Positions 9,687 to 18,451 of a stretch of DNA of 64,000 bases are shown here, piece after piece. The notes under the pieces are model-generated. The model saw only the letters and a program-made list of their open reading frames with translations. It did no database searches and was not told the DNA's origin. A program made the position numbers and the translations under genes. The stretch comes from Solwaraspora sp. WMMA2065 (GTDB taxonomy: Bacteria; Actinomycetota; Actinomycetes; Mycobacteriales; Micromonosporaceae): contig NZ_CP128361.1 of assembly GCF_030345075.1 (NCBI RefSeq), positions 6,262,001-6,326,000 on the forward strand. The letters are read 5' to 3'. Within the stretch, counting starts at the first letter, position 1, and the number at the start of each line of letters is the position of its first letter.

Positions 9687-12600
9687 ATGCCCCCAACGCT
9701 GGTTAATGGTAGATTTGTACTGACCGACGAGTCGCCAAAACGGGGTGGCTTGTCAGAGGTGCGGAAGGCGTTCGACAGTGCAAGTGGCGGGTTCGTCGCG
9801 GTCAAGATGCTTAACTCGCCTACGGGTGACGGCGTCATCGAGATTTTCTTGCAGCGGGAGACGGAGACACTCGGAAAGCTGCAGCACAAAAACATCGTCC
9901 GCTTGCTAGACTCCGGATGGAGCGCAGAGCTCGGCAAGTACTTTATGGCCCTGGAGTGGATCGACCGTAGTCTGAAGGACGAACTTGACGCAGGACGCGT
10001 TTACGAGTGGCAAGAGTACTTTGACAAGATTGGCCTTCCGCTCGCAAATGCGTTGAGTTTTGCACACGCAAAGGAAATTGAGCATCGGGATGTCAAGCCA
10101 GGAAATGTGCTGCTTGATCCCGAAGGTGAGGTAAAGCTTGCGGACTTTGGAATTGCAAAGATTCGTTCAAAAATGACGGATCCGGACCGGACTGTTTCCG
10201 GCTTCCGGTCTGGCTTGTACGCACCTCCCGAAATGGATGATTCGGTTCCTTATGTGCGCGACATATTTGCATTCGGGGTACTTGCGGTCAAGGTGCTTGC
10301 GTCGCGTGAGGTCGCAAGTTACGCAGACCTTGAGCCGGCGCTAAATAGTCTCGTAGTCGTGCCAAACGAGATTCGTGATGTCCTGTGGAATTGTGTCGCC
10401 CTCGATCCAAGTGATCGCTTCAAAAATGCTGCAGTGCTGAACCAGAAGCTGACGGATGCTTACCAAATTTTCCGGCAACGGACCTCTCGTAAGAATAACG
10501 TTCTTTGGCTTGGGATGACCCGTGCCGCCGCTGGTGCGATCCTGCGCGTTGAAAAGGAGAAGGTTGACCAAAGGCGGGCTGAGGCTGATGTCCTCAACGA
10601 TTTGGGTGATGTATTGCACATCGATTATGGATACGACGCAAGAAGTCGGCAAGTCGACCGCGATGTGATCGTTCTTGCCGGCAAGTCCATGATGCTGCGC
10701 GTTGTGCAGGACCACGAGTATGACGACCGGGCGCGGATCGTGAGTGCTAGTGTCAGAGACGAGGAGTGGCTACGGCGATGGCGAGAGAAAGCTGTCGATT
10801 TCAGCCGACTTCTGACTCTCCGTTTCGATGATCCGGGCGAGGCGGCGGCCAGTGCAGGCATCGATTTTGTGCTTGATCGCTTGGACGAGGATCAGTCAAA
10901 TAAACGTGCTGCAGCCGAGAGTTCGGCAGAGAACGGGGACAAGATTGGTGACCTGTATGAAAAATGGCGCAGGCTGCTGGAAGCGCGCGAAGTCCTTGCC
11001 CGTGGTGCCCGGAAGCCAATTGTCTATAGGGGAATTACTCAGCGTGGCCGAAAAATCATTTTTCATCTGACCGAACCTCATGAGATTTCCCTGATGGGGG
11101 AGGAATGGGAGGTGGCCCACTCACCTCAGGGCTATTCCGTCGATCGTGGCGAGGTGATTGAGCAAACAGATGACGGCATACGCATCCAGTTCCGGAAGCA
11201 GACAAATAGGGTTCCCCGAAACGGCGTCCTGGTGCCGTACCTAGGACCGAGCAAGGTCGCCCTGCAGCGGCAGCAGGAGGCACTCGTCAACGTCCGTACC
11301 GGCCAGACAGCGAACCCACGACTGGGGCAGATCATCCAGGATCCGATCTCTCTACAGGCAGGAACGCCAGTCGAGGTCACGGAGTGGTCGCGCGGTAACC
11401 TTGATCAGAGCAAGCAGCAGGTGGTCCGGCACGCTTTGGGGACACAGGATCTCTTGCTTATCCAAGGACCGCCTGGTACCGGCAAAACGACGGTCATCGT
11501 TGAAATCGTGCGGCAGACGATTAGGCGACAGCCGAACGCCCGGATCCTAATAGTCAGCCAAACCCATATCGCAGTCGACAATGCGCTGGAGCGCTTGGAA
11601 TCGGCTGGCGTTGAGGGCCTCGTACGGCTTGGACGTCCGGACGATCCTAGAGTTTCCGGGGATGTTCGACATCTGTTAATCGACGGTCGGATCAAGAAGT
11701 GGTCACGTGGTATACGGGCAAAGGCTGCCGCATACTTAAAGCAGATCGCATCCGCTCAAGGGCTTAATTCCCGTCATCTCGAAGCCGCCTTGCTGTTGGA
11801 AGAGTTGGCAGCGATTCAATCAGATGCGAGTCACGTGCGGGAAGTCGTTGCTCGTCTGGAGTCTTCGATAACCGGTGATAAGACTAGTGCAACGAGAAAC
11901 GCTGCTGGCGATCTGATTAACGCTCGGGAGCGGTTGGAGCGGCTGCAGGAGAAGTCCGACGAGCTGATGGTGGATATCCAAGTTCTCCTTGATGGAGCAC
12001 TTACGCTTCCAGCCCGACCTAATGCCTCCGTGGCGCGCTCTGCTATCGGCGCGCTGCTTGGTGATGCACCCACAGCACATAATCTGATGAACCTTCTCAG
12101 ATTGCAGGGAGAGTGGCTACAACGCATCGATACCGACATGAAGCTAGTAACCGCGTATTTGCGTACCACAAATGTTGTTGGTGGTACGGCGCTTGGATTC
12201 CTCAGCCATCCTGCTGCGCGTGAGTTGGATTTTGATCTGTGCATCTTCGACGAGGCATCGAAAGCTACTGCGACCGAGGCTCTGGTACCACTTGCTCGAG
12301 CTCGGCAGTGGATCCTGGTGGGAGACACCAACCAACTGCCGCCGATGGACGAAGACCTGTTGCGGGAGCCTCGATTGATAGACGAGTTCGGACTCACCGA
12401 GGAGCTGATCAAGACAACGCTATTTCAGTACCTATCAGATCGGACTGCAGCGCCAATCCGGCACATGCTCACCGAGCAGTACCGCATGACGCCTGCAATT
12501 GGGAACCTTGTCTCAACTTGCTTTTATCAGGGCGAGCTCGTTTCGCCGAACCGCCACCTGCTGAAGGGCTACGATTGGCTCAACAAGCCGGTGCTCTGGA

Positions 12601-13115
12601 TTAACACGCGTTCGCTAGGTGAGGCGCGGCGCGAGTCAATACGTAGCTTTGGAAATACGAGCGTCGCCAATCCGGCTGAGGCGAGTCAGGTGATCGCAGC
12701 GCTTGAGGTGATGAATCGGGCGGTCGATCTGCACATGGTCGAACCGGGCGGAGATAGGCTCAATATTCTCGTGATTGCGCCATACGGGCGCCAGGTGGAG
12801 GACCTTCGAAGGCGAGTCGCGGGCATGCGTCCGACGCATCTGATCGTCGAAGTTCTGTCTGTCGATGCGGTGCAAGGGAGGGAGTGCGATATTGCAATCT
12901 TCTCCGTCACGCGCAGCAACGAACGCGGGGAATTCGGATTCATCGGCGAGCACTACTGGCGGCGAATAAACGTTGCGCTCTCTCGTGCCCGTTTTGGTCT
13001 GATCGTCATCGGGGACGCCGAATTTTGCCGAGGTAAGCCGGGTGCGCTGCGTGATGTCCTATATTATATCAGCGAGCACCCAGAGGAGTGTGGTATCCGT
13101 GATGCAGGCAACTAG
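9687..13115 (+). CDS. mkoA: Ser/Thr protein kinase fused to SF1 (Upf1-like) helicase; MkoA-like
   Basis: A 1142-residue fusion. Residues 1 to about 270 are a Hanks-type kinase with an intact-looking core: VAVKML lysine, HRDVKPGN near 133, ADFGIAK near 152 and a YAPPE activation-segment end. A middle region of about 300 residues has no recognised domain. The C-terminal half is an SF1 helicase of the COG1112/Upf1 type: GPPGTGKTT near 595, IFDEAS near 852, GDTNQLPPM near 878, EQYRM near 928, VQGREC near 1061 and NVALSRAR near 1096. GAGGAG sits six bases before the ATG. Together with the PLD gene overlapping its end, this is the composition reported for type I Mokosh antiphage systems. The mechanism is unknown; RNA or RNA-DNA sensing is inference. 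GC is low for the window. Confidence 0.88.
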   Translation: MPPTLVNGRFVLTDESPKRGGLSEVRKAFDSASGGFVAVKMLNSPTGDGVIEIFLQRETETLGKLQHKNIVRLLDSGWSAELGKYFMALEWIDRSLKDELDAGRVYEWQEYFDKIGLPLANALSFAHAKEIEHRDVKPGNVLLDPEGEVKLADFGIAKIRSKMTDPDRTVSGFRSGLYAPPEMDDSVPYVRDIFAFGVLAVKVLASREVASYADLEPALNSLVVVPNEIRDVLWNCVALDPSDRFKNAAVLNQKLTDAYQIFRQRTSRKNNVLWLGMTRAAAGAILRVEKEKVDQRRAEADVLNDLGDVLHIDYGYDARSRQVDRDVIVLAGKSMMLRVVQDHEYDDRARIVSASVRDEEWLRRWREKAVDFSRLLTLRFDDPGEAAASAGIDFVLDRLDEDQSNKRAAAESSAENGDKIGDLYEKWRRLLEAREVLARGARKPIVYRGITQRGRKIIFHLTEPHEISLMGEEWEVAHSPQGYSVDRGEVIEQTDDGIRIQFRKQTNRVPRNGVLVPYLGPSKVALQRQQEALVNVRTGQTANPRLGQIIQDPISLQAGTPVEVTEWSRGNLDQSKQQVVRHALGTQDLLLIQGPPGTGKTTVIVEIVRQTIRRQPNARILIVSQTHIAVDNALERLESAGVEGLVRLGRPDDPRVSGDVRHLLIDGRIKKWSRGIRAKAAAYLKQIASAQGLNSRHLEAALLLEELAAIQSDASHVREVVARLESSITGDKTSATRNAAGDLINARERLERLQEKSDELMVDIQVLLDGALTLPARPNASVARSAIGALLGDAPTAHNLMNLLRLQGEWLQRIDTDMKLVTAYLRTTNVVGGTALGFLSHPAARELDFDLCIFDEASKATATEALVPLARARQWILVGDTNQLPPMDEDLLREPRLIDEFGLTEELIKTTLFQYLSDRTAAPIRHMLTEQYRMTPAIGNLVSTCFYQGELVSPNRHLLKGYDWLNKPVLWINTRSLGEARRESIRSFGNTSVANPAEASQVIAALEVMNRAVDLHMVEPGGDRLNILVIAPYGRQVEDLRRRVAGMRPTHLIVEVLSVDAVQGRECDIAIFSVTRSNERGEFGFIGEHYWRRINVALSRARFGLIVIGDAEFCRGKPGALRDVLYYISEHPEECGIRDAGN

Positions 13116-14472
13116 CAGTCCAGACAACCAGTTGGCGTTGCGGTTCCAGGGAAGTCGTCCCGGTTGGGACCTGGTCGCTATTGTCGATGCGGCCATTCCT
13201 GTCACTCTAGTCAGCGCGGATGTGCTCGCCCAGGATAGGAAGAAGCTACCGCCACTAGACGAATTTATCCTCCGATTTCTTGCTGCAGACGTTGTAACTG
13301 TCGAAGACCTCACCGGTCTCCTAGGCCTTCCGGAAGCTATTGTCACTGACGCCATCGCCGGCCAATTGTCGTCTGACAACATCGCCTACCGTCACCACCT
13401 AAATCGAAAGACGCTGGCGCTCACTGGTCGCGGTCGGGTTACGGCCCGGGAACTTGCGTCGGTGAGCCCTGTGAACGTAGAGCTTCCGTTGATTTTCGAC
13501 CGGCTACTCTGGCGAATTCGGCCGTATGACGATGGTCAGACAATATCCCGAAGTGAGGCCCAGCGAGATGATGTCGTCATCCTTCCGGAGTTGCGGCCAC
13601 ATAAAGTGGCGACGACGGATATAACCGCGGCGGAGATTAATTCGATTCTCCAGACTGATGGGCTAGCGGAGCGCGAGGTGCTGGTTGTCAAGGGGGTTCG
13701 GCAGCGACCCGCAAAGCGCTTTATGTCGGCAAAGTTGATGGTCTTTGCGGACGCGTCGCGAGAGGAAGTGCAGCTAGCTGTCGTTGTGGACGACGAACTC
13801 AGCCAAGAGCATGAGATGGCTTTGCTGAGTTTAGGCGGCGCATCGAGGATTGGGATCAAGGCCGAGCCTGCTGAGCCAAGACCGTTGCTCTCGGATGAGT
13901 TGGAGAGCTTACGTGTCCCGCTGGAAGAAGTGACGCGGCAGCAGGCGGAGTCTCTATCCGATGGCCAGCGCGACGAAGTGGCTCTTCCGGTGGACATGCC
14001 GGAGGTCCGTGGGATCGGAGTCGTTGAGCATCCCGGCCTTTTGGATGAGGCGCTGACTCAAGCATCACGCCGTGTTCTTATCGTGTCGCCTTGGATCAAG
14101 AGGAATGTCGTCAACACCTCTTTTCTTGGGAAGCTCGAGCAGCGACTACGACGAAATGTTTCAGTGCATATTGCGTACGGGATCGACCCAGGGGATCCAG
14201 AATGTCACGAGGACGCCGTGCGCAAGCTGTCGAACCTCGCGGGACGATATCCCGATCGGTTCACCTTCACTAGGTTGCGCAGGACGCATGCCAAGGTGCT
14301 TATTTATGATGACGTATGGATTACAACAAGTTTCAACTGGCTTTCGTTCCAGGGATCGGCGGACCGCACCTATCGGATGGAAGAGGGCACGCTCGTGCGA
14401 AGCAAGGAACTAGTTGATGAAAATTACCAGAAGTACTTAAGCTTGATTGCGCAACACCGCCTCACTGCGTGA
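13102..14472 (+). CDS. mkoB: Phospholipase-D-fold nuclease; MkoB-like
   Basis: About 456 residues. The C-terminal portion carries one HKD-type motif, HAKVLIYDDVWITTSFNW near residue 395, preceded by VLIVSPWIKRNVV, the usual PLD beta-strand. A single HKD motif implies a dimeric active site (family knowledge). The first 250 residues show no motif that I know; residues 50 to 110 may be a winged-helix-like segment. The start overlaps the end of the kinase-helicase gene, so the two are co-translated. I chose ATG 13102 (GAGGAG upstream); GTG 13099 or 13090 are also possible. It is the likely effector nuclease of the module. Low GC matches its partner and not the flanking SDR gene. Confidence 0.85.
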   Translation: MQATSSPDNQLALRFQGSRPGWDLVAIVDAAIPVTLVSADVLAQDRKKLPPLDEFILRFLAADVVTVEDLTGLLGLPEAIVTDAIAGQLSSDNIAYRHHLNRKTLALTGRGRVTARELASVSPVNVELPLIFDRLLWRIRPYDDGQTISRSEAQRDDVVILPELRPHKVATTDITAAEINSILQTDGLAEREVLVVKGVRQRPAKRFMSAKLMVFADASREEVQLAVVVDDELSQEHEMALLSLGGASRIGIKAEPAEPRPLLSDELESLRVPLEEVTRQQAESLSDGQRDEVALPVDMPEVRGIGVVEHPGLLDEALTQASRRVLIVSPWIKRNVVNTSFLGKLEQRLRRNVSVHIAYGIDPGDPECHEDAVRKLSNLAGRYPDRFTFTRLRRTHAKVLIYDDVWITTSFNWLSFQGSADRTYRMEEGTLVRSKELVDENYQKYLSLIAQHRLTA

Positions 14473-14559
14473 CTTGGTGTGGGATGGTCGTGGTATGGGC
14501 CTGCCCTCGATCGACTCCTAGTTTGTTCCGGGATTGTGCGGATTCCGATTTGTGGGGTT

Positions 14560-15378
14560 CTATCGTGTTCCTGAGAAAAGGTTGGGGCGTTGACCCTGTT
14601 CACCAGGTGAGTGGGTTGCGGTTGTGAAGAGTCGGCCGGTGTGTCCGTGGCCGGGCAGTGTGGCCAGCCAGGTGAGTGTTTCGGCTGCTTCGTCGGGGGT
14701 GTGGTTGGCTTTGCCGTAGGGGAGGCGGGTGTTGCCCTTCCCTGGCGAGGCGGCGTTGACGAGGATGTTGTGGTCGTGTAGCTCAGCCGCGAGGATCTGG
14801 GTGAGTGCGTTGACGCCCGCCTTGGAGACTCGGTAGGAGACGCTGCCGGTCCCCATCTCGGCGGACGTGCCCATGTGGCTGGTGACATTGACGATCCGGC
14901 CGTACCCGTTTCGCTTCATCTCCGGGATGGCGGCGGTGCAGCAGCGCCAGGTGCCGATGAGGTTCGCGTCGAGGGTCGCGGTGACCTTTTCCATGTCGAC
15001 TGCGCTGGCTGCCTGGCCTCGGTCGATGGCGATGGCGGCGTTGTTGACCAGGACGTCGAGTCGGCCGTACTGGTAGCCGATGTCGGCCATGGCGCGGGCG
15101 ACGCTGGCGGGGTCGGTGATGTCGAGCTGGTGGCCCGAGACCGGCAGGCCGAGTCCGGTCAGCTCGGCGGCTGTCCGTTCTGCGGCTTCCTCGCTTCTGG
15201 CGGTGACGACGACGTGGAGGCCGGCCTGGGCGAGCTGTTGGGCGATTGCTCGGCCGAGCCCTCGGTTGGCTCCGGTGACCACCGCTACCCGCTGGAGTGC
15301 CGAGGCTGCGCCGGCATCTGCTGCTGCCTGCGTGGCCTGAGGACTGCTACCGGTGGGTTGGTCAGTCACGGTGGGCAC
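14560..15378 (-). CDS. Short-chain dehydrogenase/reductase
   Basis: Classical SDR of 272 residues with an NAD(P)-binding TGANRGLG near residue 35, NNAAI, and the catalytic Tyr-x3-Lys in YRVSK with a preceding Ser in NVTSHMG. It reduces or oxidises a carbonyl/alcohol; the substrate cannot be told. The ending HSPGEQGQRPNLFSG is unusual. The GTG start lies inside what would be the original C-terminus of the SLOG-like gene upstream; GTG 15369 is an alternative that would overlap that reading frame's original stop as GTGACTGA. High GC, unlike the converging defence module, so the island ends between 14472 and 14560. Confidence 0.85.
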   Translation of the reverse strand: MPTVTDQPTGSSPQATQAAADAGAASALQRVAVVTGANRGLGRAIAQQLAQAGLHVVVTARSEEAAERTAAELTGLGLPVSGHQLDITDPASVARAMADIGYQYGRLDVLVNNAAIAIDRGQAASAVDMEKVTATLDANLIGTWRCCTAAIPEMKRNGYGRIVNVTSHMGTSAEMGTGSVSYRVSKAGVNALTQILAAELHDHNILVNAASPGKGNTRLPYGKANHTPDEAAETLTWLATLPGHGHTGRLFTTATHSPGEQGQRPNLFSGTR

Positions 15379-15433
15379 CGGGCGGCCAGATGATGTTCAC
15401 AGGGACGCCGCGAGACTTGGCGTAGGCGACGGC

Positions 15434-15835
15434 CTAGGCGGTGCCGCCGTAGCTTCGGGCGGGCATACCGTCCCAGACGGCGAAGAGCCGATCCGATTGG
15501 TCGACCATCAACTCGCTTGCCGCCATGTGGGCATCCGAGTCGGAGACCCGGTAGTCGCATCGGTGGACCTTCGCGGCCTGACTGATCAACTTGTCGTACG
15601 CGGCGTGGGCGTGCTCGGGCAGGCCGTCGCGGTACTCCTGTGCAGGGACGACAACTTCAAGCCGACCGCCGCACCGGAGCACCGCTTCAGCGAAGAGTTG
15701 ATCTGCCCCGTCAGCGAGGCAGGTGACGCCAACGAGGTCGTCGGTCAACTGCGCGAGTTGCACACCGAGGGCTCGCGCGACAAAGCCGCTGACCTCGTCG
15801 CTGAGCCCTCGATGTCCGGTGATCGCTATCCGCAT
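15434..15835 (-). CDS. SLOG-like Rossmann nucleotide-binding protein, truncated by amber codon
   Basis: A 133-residue protein starting MRIAITGHRGLS, the pattern of the SLOG/DprA-like superfamily of nucleotide or nucleotide-derived ligand binders (beta strand, GHRG loop, CLADGADQLFAEAVL, VVVPA). It ends at TAG 15436-15434 after ARSYGGTA. Past the TAG the same frame continues for 22 more residues with family-like sequence (AVAYAKSRGVPVNIIWPPG) to TGA 15364-15362. The stop therefore looks like a point mutation removing the last strand of the fold. The original length would have been about 157 residues, overlapping the next gene's start. Whether the short product is stable is unknown. SLOG proteins often act in stress or defence signalling (family knowledge); no effector partner is visible. 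Confidence 0.7.
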   Translation of the reverse strand: MRIAITGHRGLSDEVSGFVARALGVQLAQLTDDLVGVTCLADGADQLFAEAVLRCGGRLEVVVPAQEYRDGLPEHAHAAYDKLISQAAKVHRCDYRVSDSDAHMAASELMVDQSDRLFAVWDGMPARSYGGTA

Positions 15836-15845
15836 GGATGCCAAG

Positions 15846-16037
15846 TCAGTGCTTGGTGCTGACCTCGGCGATGAACGACTGCCAGGCAGCCGTCGCGAAG
15901 GCCAGGGTGCCGCTGTCGCGGTCCTTGCTGTCGCGGACGAGCACGCGACCGGGGACGTTGGCGGCCACCTCCACGCACTCGCCACCGTTGCTGCTGCTGC
16001 GGGATGATTTGCGCCAGATCGGTTCAACCGTGCTCAT
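15846..16037 (-). CDS. DUF397 protein
   Basis: A 63-residue DUF397 protein: WRKSSRSSSNGGECVEVA, then VLVRDSKD, then a C-terminal WQSFIAEV. These small proteins accompany XRE regulators in actinobacteria and are thought to work as their partners, as in BldB/WhiJ-type systems. It lies 10 bases upstream of the SLOG-like gene on the same strand, so the two are probably co-transcribed. The large XRE regulator starts divergently about 285 bases away. Confidence 0.85.
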   Translation of the reverse strand: MSTVEPIWRKSSRSSSNGGECVEVAANVPGRVLVRDSKDRDSGTLAFATAAWQSFIAEVSTKH

Positions 16038-16322
16038 CGATCATCCTCCGGTTGAGTCTCGCGGCTGCTGGTCGGGGGAGCCTCTGAATCTTCCCACGGA
16101 TCCATCCTGAGTCCAACCGTGAGTGCAACTGCTCCGTGCACCCGCCGCGATCTTGCTTGGCTGCGACAATATTGCGACATGCGTGATCTGGCGCGGGCAG
16201 CGTCAGCTGTGGACAGCGTTGGTATATCGATGGCAGCATCGATCACTGCCGGAGATAGTTCGTACGGGGAAGTGGCAGCGGATATGGCAATCGGTAACGC
16301 CGGTAAGGATCATGAGGTCGGC

Positions 16323-17672
16323 ATGATCAAATCGCAGGTGATCGCCGAAGCGCGGAGAGCGCTGGGACGGCAGCTCGCCGCCTACCGGGAGGCCGCCGGG
16401 CTCATCCAAGAACAACTCGCCCCTTTGATCCACTACGGTCGCAGCACGATCGCCAACGCCGAAACTGGCTATTCGATCTGCAGCCGTACCTTCTGGGAAC
16501 GGTGTGACGCGGAGCTGAACGCGCATGGCGTGCTGCTCCGCAGCTACGACGAGTTCAAAGCACTCACGCGCGGACAGCGAGCTGCGGCCGCCGAGCAGGT
16601 GAAGGATGACCGGCTCGCCAAGCTGCGGCGGTTGCAAGATCATTCGAGTGGGACCTCCGGCGTTGGCACGGTAGGCGAACCATCCGATGTGCCTCTCCAG
16701 CGGATACCGGAGCCCTCGTCGTTCGCCGAGAGCCGGCCGGACGAGCCCTGGGGCCGTCTCGCGTACTTCATGCAGCATCCAGATCAACTGGACGAGCCCA
16801 CCGTCGAACACCTTGAGTGGTACACCTGCGAGATGTTCCGCCGCGAGGAGCACCTGCCGAGCGGAGATCTGACCAGGCACCTGCAAGCGCACATCATGCG
16901 TCTGAATCACCTGCTCACCGGGCCGCCTGTGCGATTCCAGCGCCGGTTGCTGATGGCGGCCGGCGAGGCGCTGGCCCTGGCCGGCTGGCTCGCCTGGGAT
17001 CTGAGGGACTTCGCCGAAGCGGACCGTCTCCTCGGTGCCGCGTCAGATGCGGCGCACCAGGCCGGAGACGGACCGCTGCTCGCCTGTGTCCTGGCCTACC
17101 GCAGCTACGCCGCCGAAGCAGACGGCGACACTGGAAACGCCCGCGAACTGCTCGTCGCGGCCCAGCGCTATGCGCGCAGCCCAGAAAGTGCCACCACGCG
17201 GGCATGGCTGGCAGCACGCGAAGCCGAGATCAACGCCACTCTGACGGACGAGATGCCCGCGCTGCGGGCGCTCGACCGGGCGATGACGGCCTACGATTAC
17301 GCCCGTCCTCACAATGAACGTTCGTGGACCGCCTTCCTGACGCCGACACGTCTGGGCAGCATGTCGATCACCACGCATGCCCGGCTGGACCATGCCGATC
17401 TTGATGCGGTCACGGACTCGGTCATCGCCTCGCTGGAGGCGACAGACTTCAAGAAGGTCATCGTCCTCGCGGACGTGTCCGCTGCGGCTATCCAGCGCGG
17501 ACGTTACGACCAAGGTGCGGCGCTCGGCCACGAGGCTCTTGACCACACAGGAGCAAGGAAGACCCGCCTGATTAGCCAGCGGGTGCACGGCTTGCGTCAG
17601 CTGATCCGGGACAAGTCCGATGTCCCGGCGCTCGCCGAGCTTGACGACCGGCTCCTGACCCACGTGGCGTGA
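16323..17672 (+). CDS. XRE-family regulator with C-terminal TPR-like region
   Basis: About 449 residues. The HTH lies at residues 15 to 70 (ALGRQLAAYREAAG, QLAPLIHYGRSTIANAETG). A linker leads to an Ala-rich helical-repeat region from about 200 to the end (LLGAASDAAHQAGDG, ARELLVAAQRYAR, LDHADLDAVTDSVIASLE), as in actinobacterial TPR-bearing regulators. The ATG at 16323 was chosen because it puts the HTH at the usual distance from the N-terminus; the open frame extends upstream to 16119 without family resemblance. It is divergent from DUF397, with which it probably forms a regulator pair, and converges on cutA with only 4 bases between the stops. Confidence 0.8.
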   Translation: MIKSQVIAEARRALGRQLAAYREAAGLIQEQLAPLIHYGRSTIANAETGYSICSRTFWERCDAELNAHGVLLRSYDEFKALTRGQRAAAAEQVKDDRLAKLRRLQDHSSGTSGVGTVGEPSDVPLQRIPEPSSFAESRPDEPWGRLAYFMQHPDQLDEPTVEHLEWYTCEMFRREEHLPSGDLTRHLQAHIMRLNHLLTGPPVRFQRRLLMAAGEALALAGWLAWDLRDFAEADRLLGAASDAAHQAGDGPLLACVLAYRSYAAEADGDTGNARELLVAAQRYARSPESATTRAWLAAREAEINATLTDEMPALRALDRAMTAYDYARPHNERSWTAFLTPTRLGSMSITTHARLDHADLDAVTDSVIASLEATDFKKVIVLADVSAAAIQRGRYDQGAALGHEALDHTGARKTRLISQRVHGLRQLIRDKSDVPALAELDDRLLTHVA

Positions 17673-17676
17673 ACGT

Positions 17677-18006
17677 TCAGCGCTCCTGCGTCTCGGCGAC
17701 AATCCACTGCAGGTACGGTGCGAATCCGGCGACGATCGGCACACACACGATGCCGGGCACCTCGTAGTTGTGACGCGCCCGGATGTGCTCCTCCAAGTCC
17801 GCGTACCGGGTGATCGTGGTCCTGAACGTCACCCGCCACTCCTCGGCGGCCACCACCTCGCCCTGCCACCTGTAGGTGCTCCTGATCGGGCCGGCGATCT
17901 GAGCGGAAGCAGCCAGCCGCGCCGCGACGGCAGAATCGGCCAGCGCTTCGGCCACCGTACGGGAATCGGTAGCCGTGACGACGTGGCAATGCTGCTGACT
18001 GGACAT
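17677..18006 (-). CDS. cutA: CutA-family divalent ion tolerance protein
   Basis: A 109-residue CutA-like trimeric ferredoxin-fold protein. The pattern is complete: early TATDS segment, AQIAGPIRSTYRWQGEV, EWRVTFRTT, HNYEVPGIVCVPI, then YLQWIVAET. GAGGGAGA precedes the ATG. The family is linked to copper/divalent metal tolerance, but its molecular role is unsettled. It follows the Imm1-like gene on the same strand with about 38 bases between, so the epimerase, Imm1-like and cutA genes look like one transcript. Confidence 0.85.
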   Translation of the reverse strand: MSSQQHCHVVTATDSRTVAEALADSAVAARLAASAQIAGPIRSTYRWQGEVVAAEEWRVTFRTTITRYADLEEHIRARHNYEVPGIVCVPIVAGFAPYLQWIVAETQER

Positions 18007-18043
18007 CGATGGCTCTCCCTCGGGGATCGTCTGGTCGTGACCG

Positions 18044-18451
18044 TCAAGTTGGCAGGGTCGGCGGCGCGCCTCCGGTCTGGAGATATGTGACCGCTGCTGC
18101 GATGGCTGCCTCCGGTCGGAGGCGGAGGTGTTCGGCGGGATACTCCGTGGGGACGCCGCCGAAGTCGAAACTGATGCCACCCGCCGGGGGTCTGACGTCC
18201 GAGGCGGCGAGGTGGTAGCCGTTGTCCGAGATATGGGCGACGAACGCGTGGATGGGGTGGCCGAGTCCGATCTGCAGGCCGGGTGGCAGCTCGTCGGGGT
18301 CAGTGGGTGGCTCGGGGTAGATGGTCACGACAACGGGCTCGGCCCGGTCGTGGATCTCGCGCAGCAGGGAGCCCAAGTCAGCGGCGTCTATTGATGTGGT
18401 GCTGTGGCGCTCCCGGAGGCCGCCCTTGTCGTATGCCCAGTTCACTTTCAT
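18044..18451 (-). CDS. Imm1-like immunity-family protein
   Basis: A 135-residue acidic protein beginning MKVNWAYDKGG. The pattern of a short N-terminal strand, the LLREIHDRAEPVVVTIY segment, a GLGHPIHAFV strand and AGGISFDFGG then EYPAEHLRL fits the Imm1 immunity family seen beside polymorphic toxins and deaminases. No toxin gene is adjacent. The start overlaps the epimerase stop by ATGA. Imm1-like orphans are common in actinobacteria, so a role in toxin neutralisation is only an inference. Confidence 0.55.
   Translation of the reverse strand: MKVNWAYDKGGLRERHSTTSIDAADLGSLLREIHDRAEPVVVTIYPEPPTDPDELPPGLQIGLGHPIHAFVAHISDNGYHLAASDVRPPAGGISFDFGGVPTEYPAEHLRLRPEAAIAAAVTYLQTGGAPPTLPT

Noticed and set aside
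9687-14472. Considered a Pgl/BREX-type system because of the Ser/Thr kinase
   Set aside because: No PglX methylase, PglZ or BrxC/L-type ATPase is present; the kinase is fused to an SF1 helicase and paired with a PLD nuclease, which fits Mokosh better.
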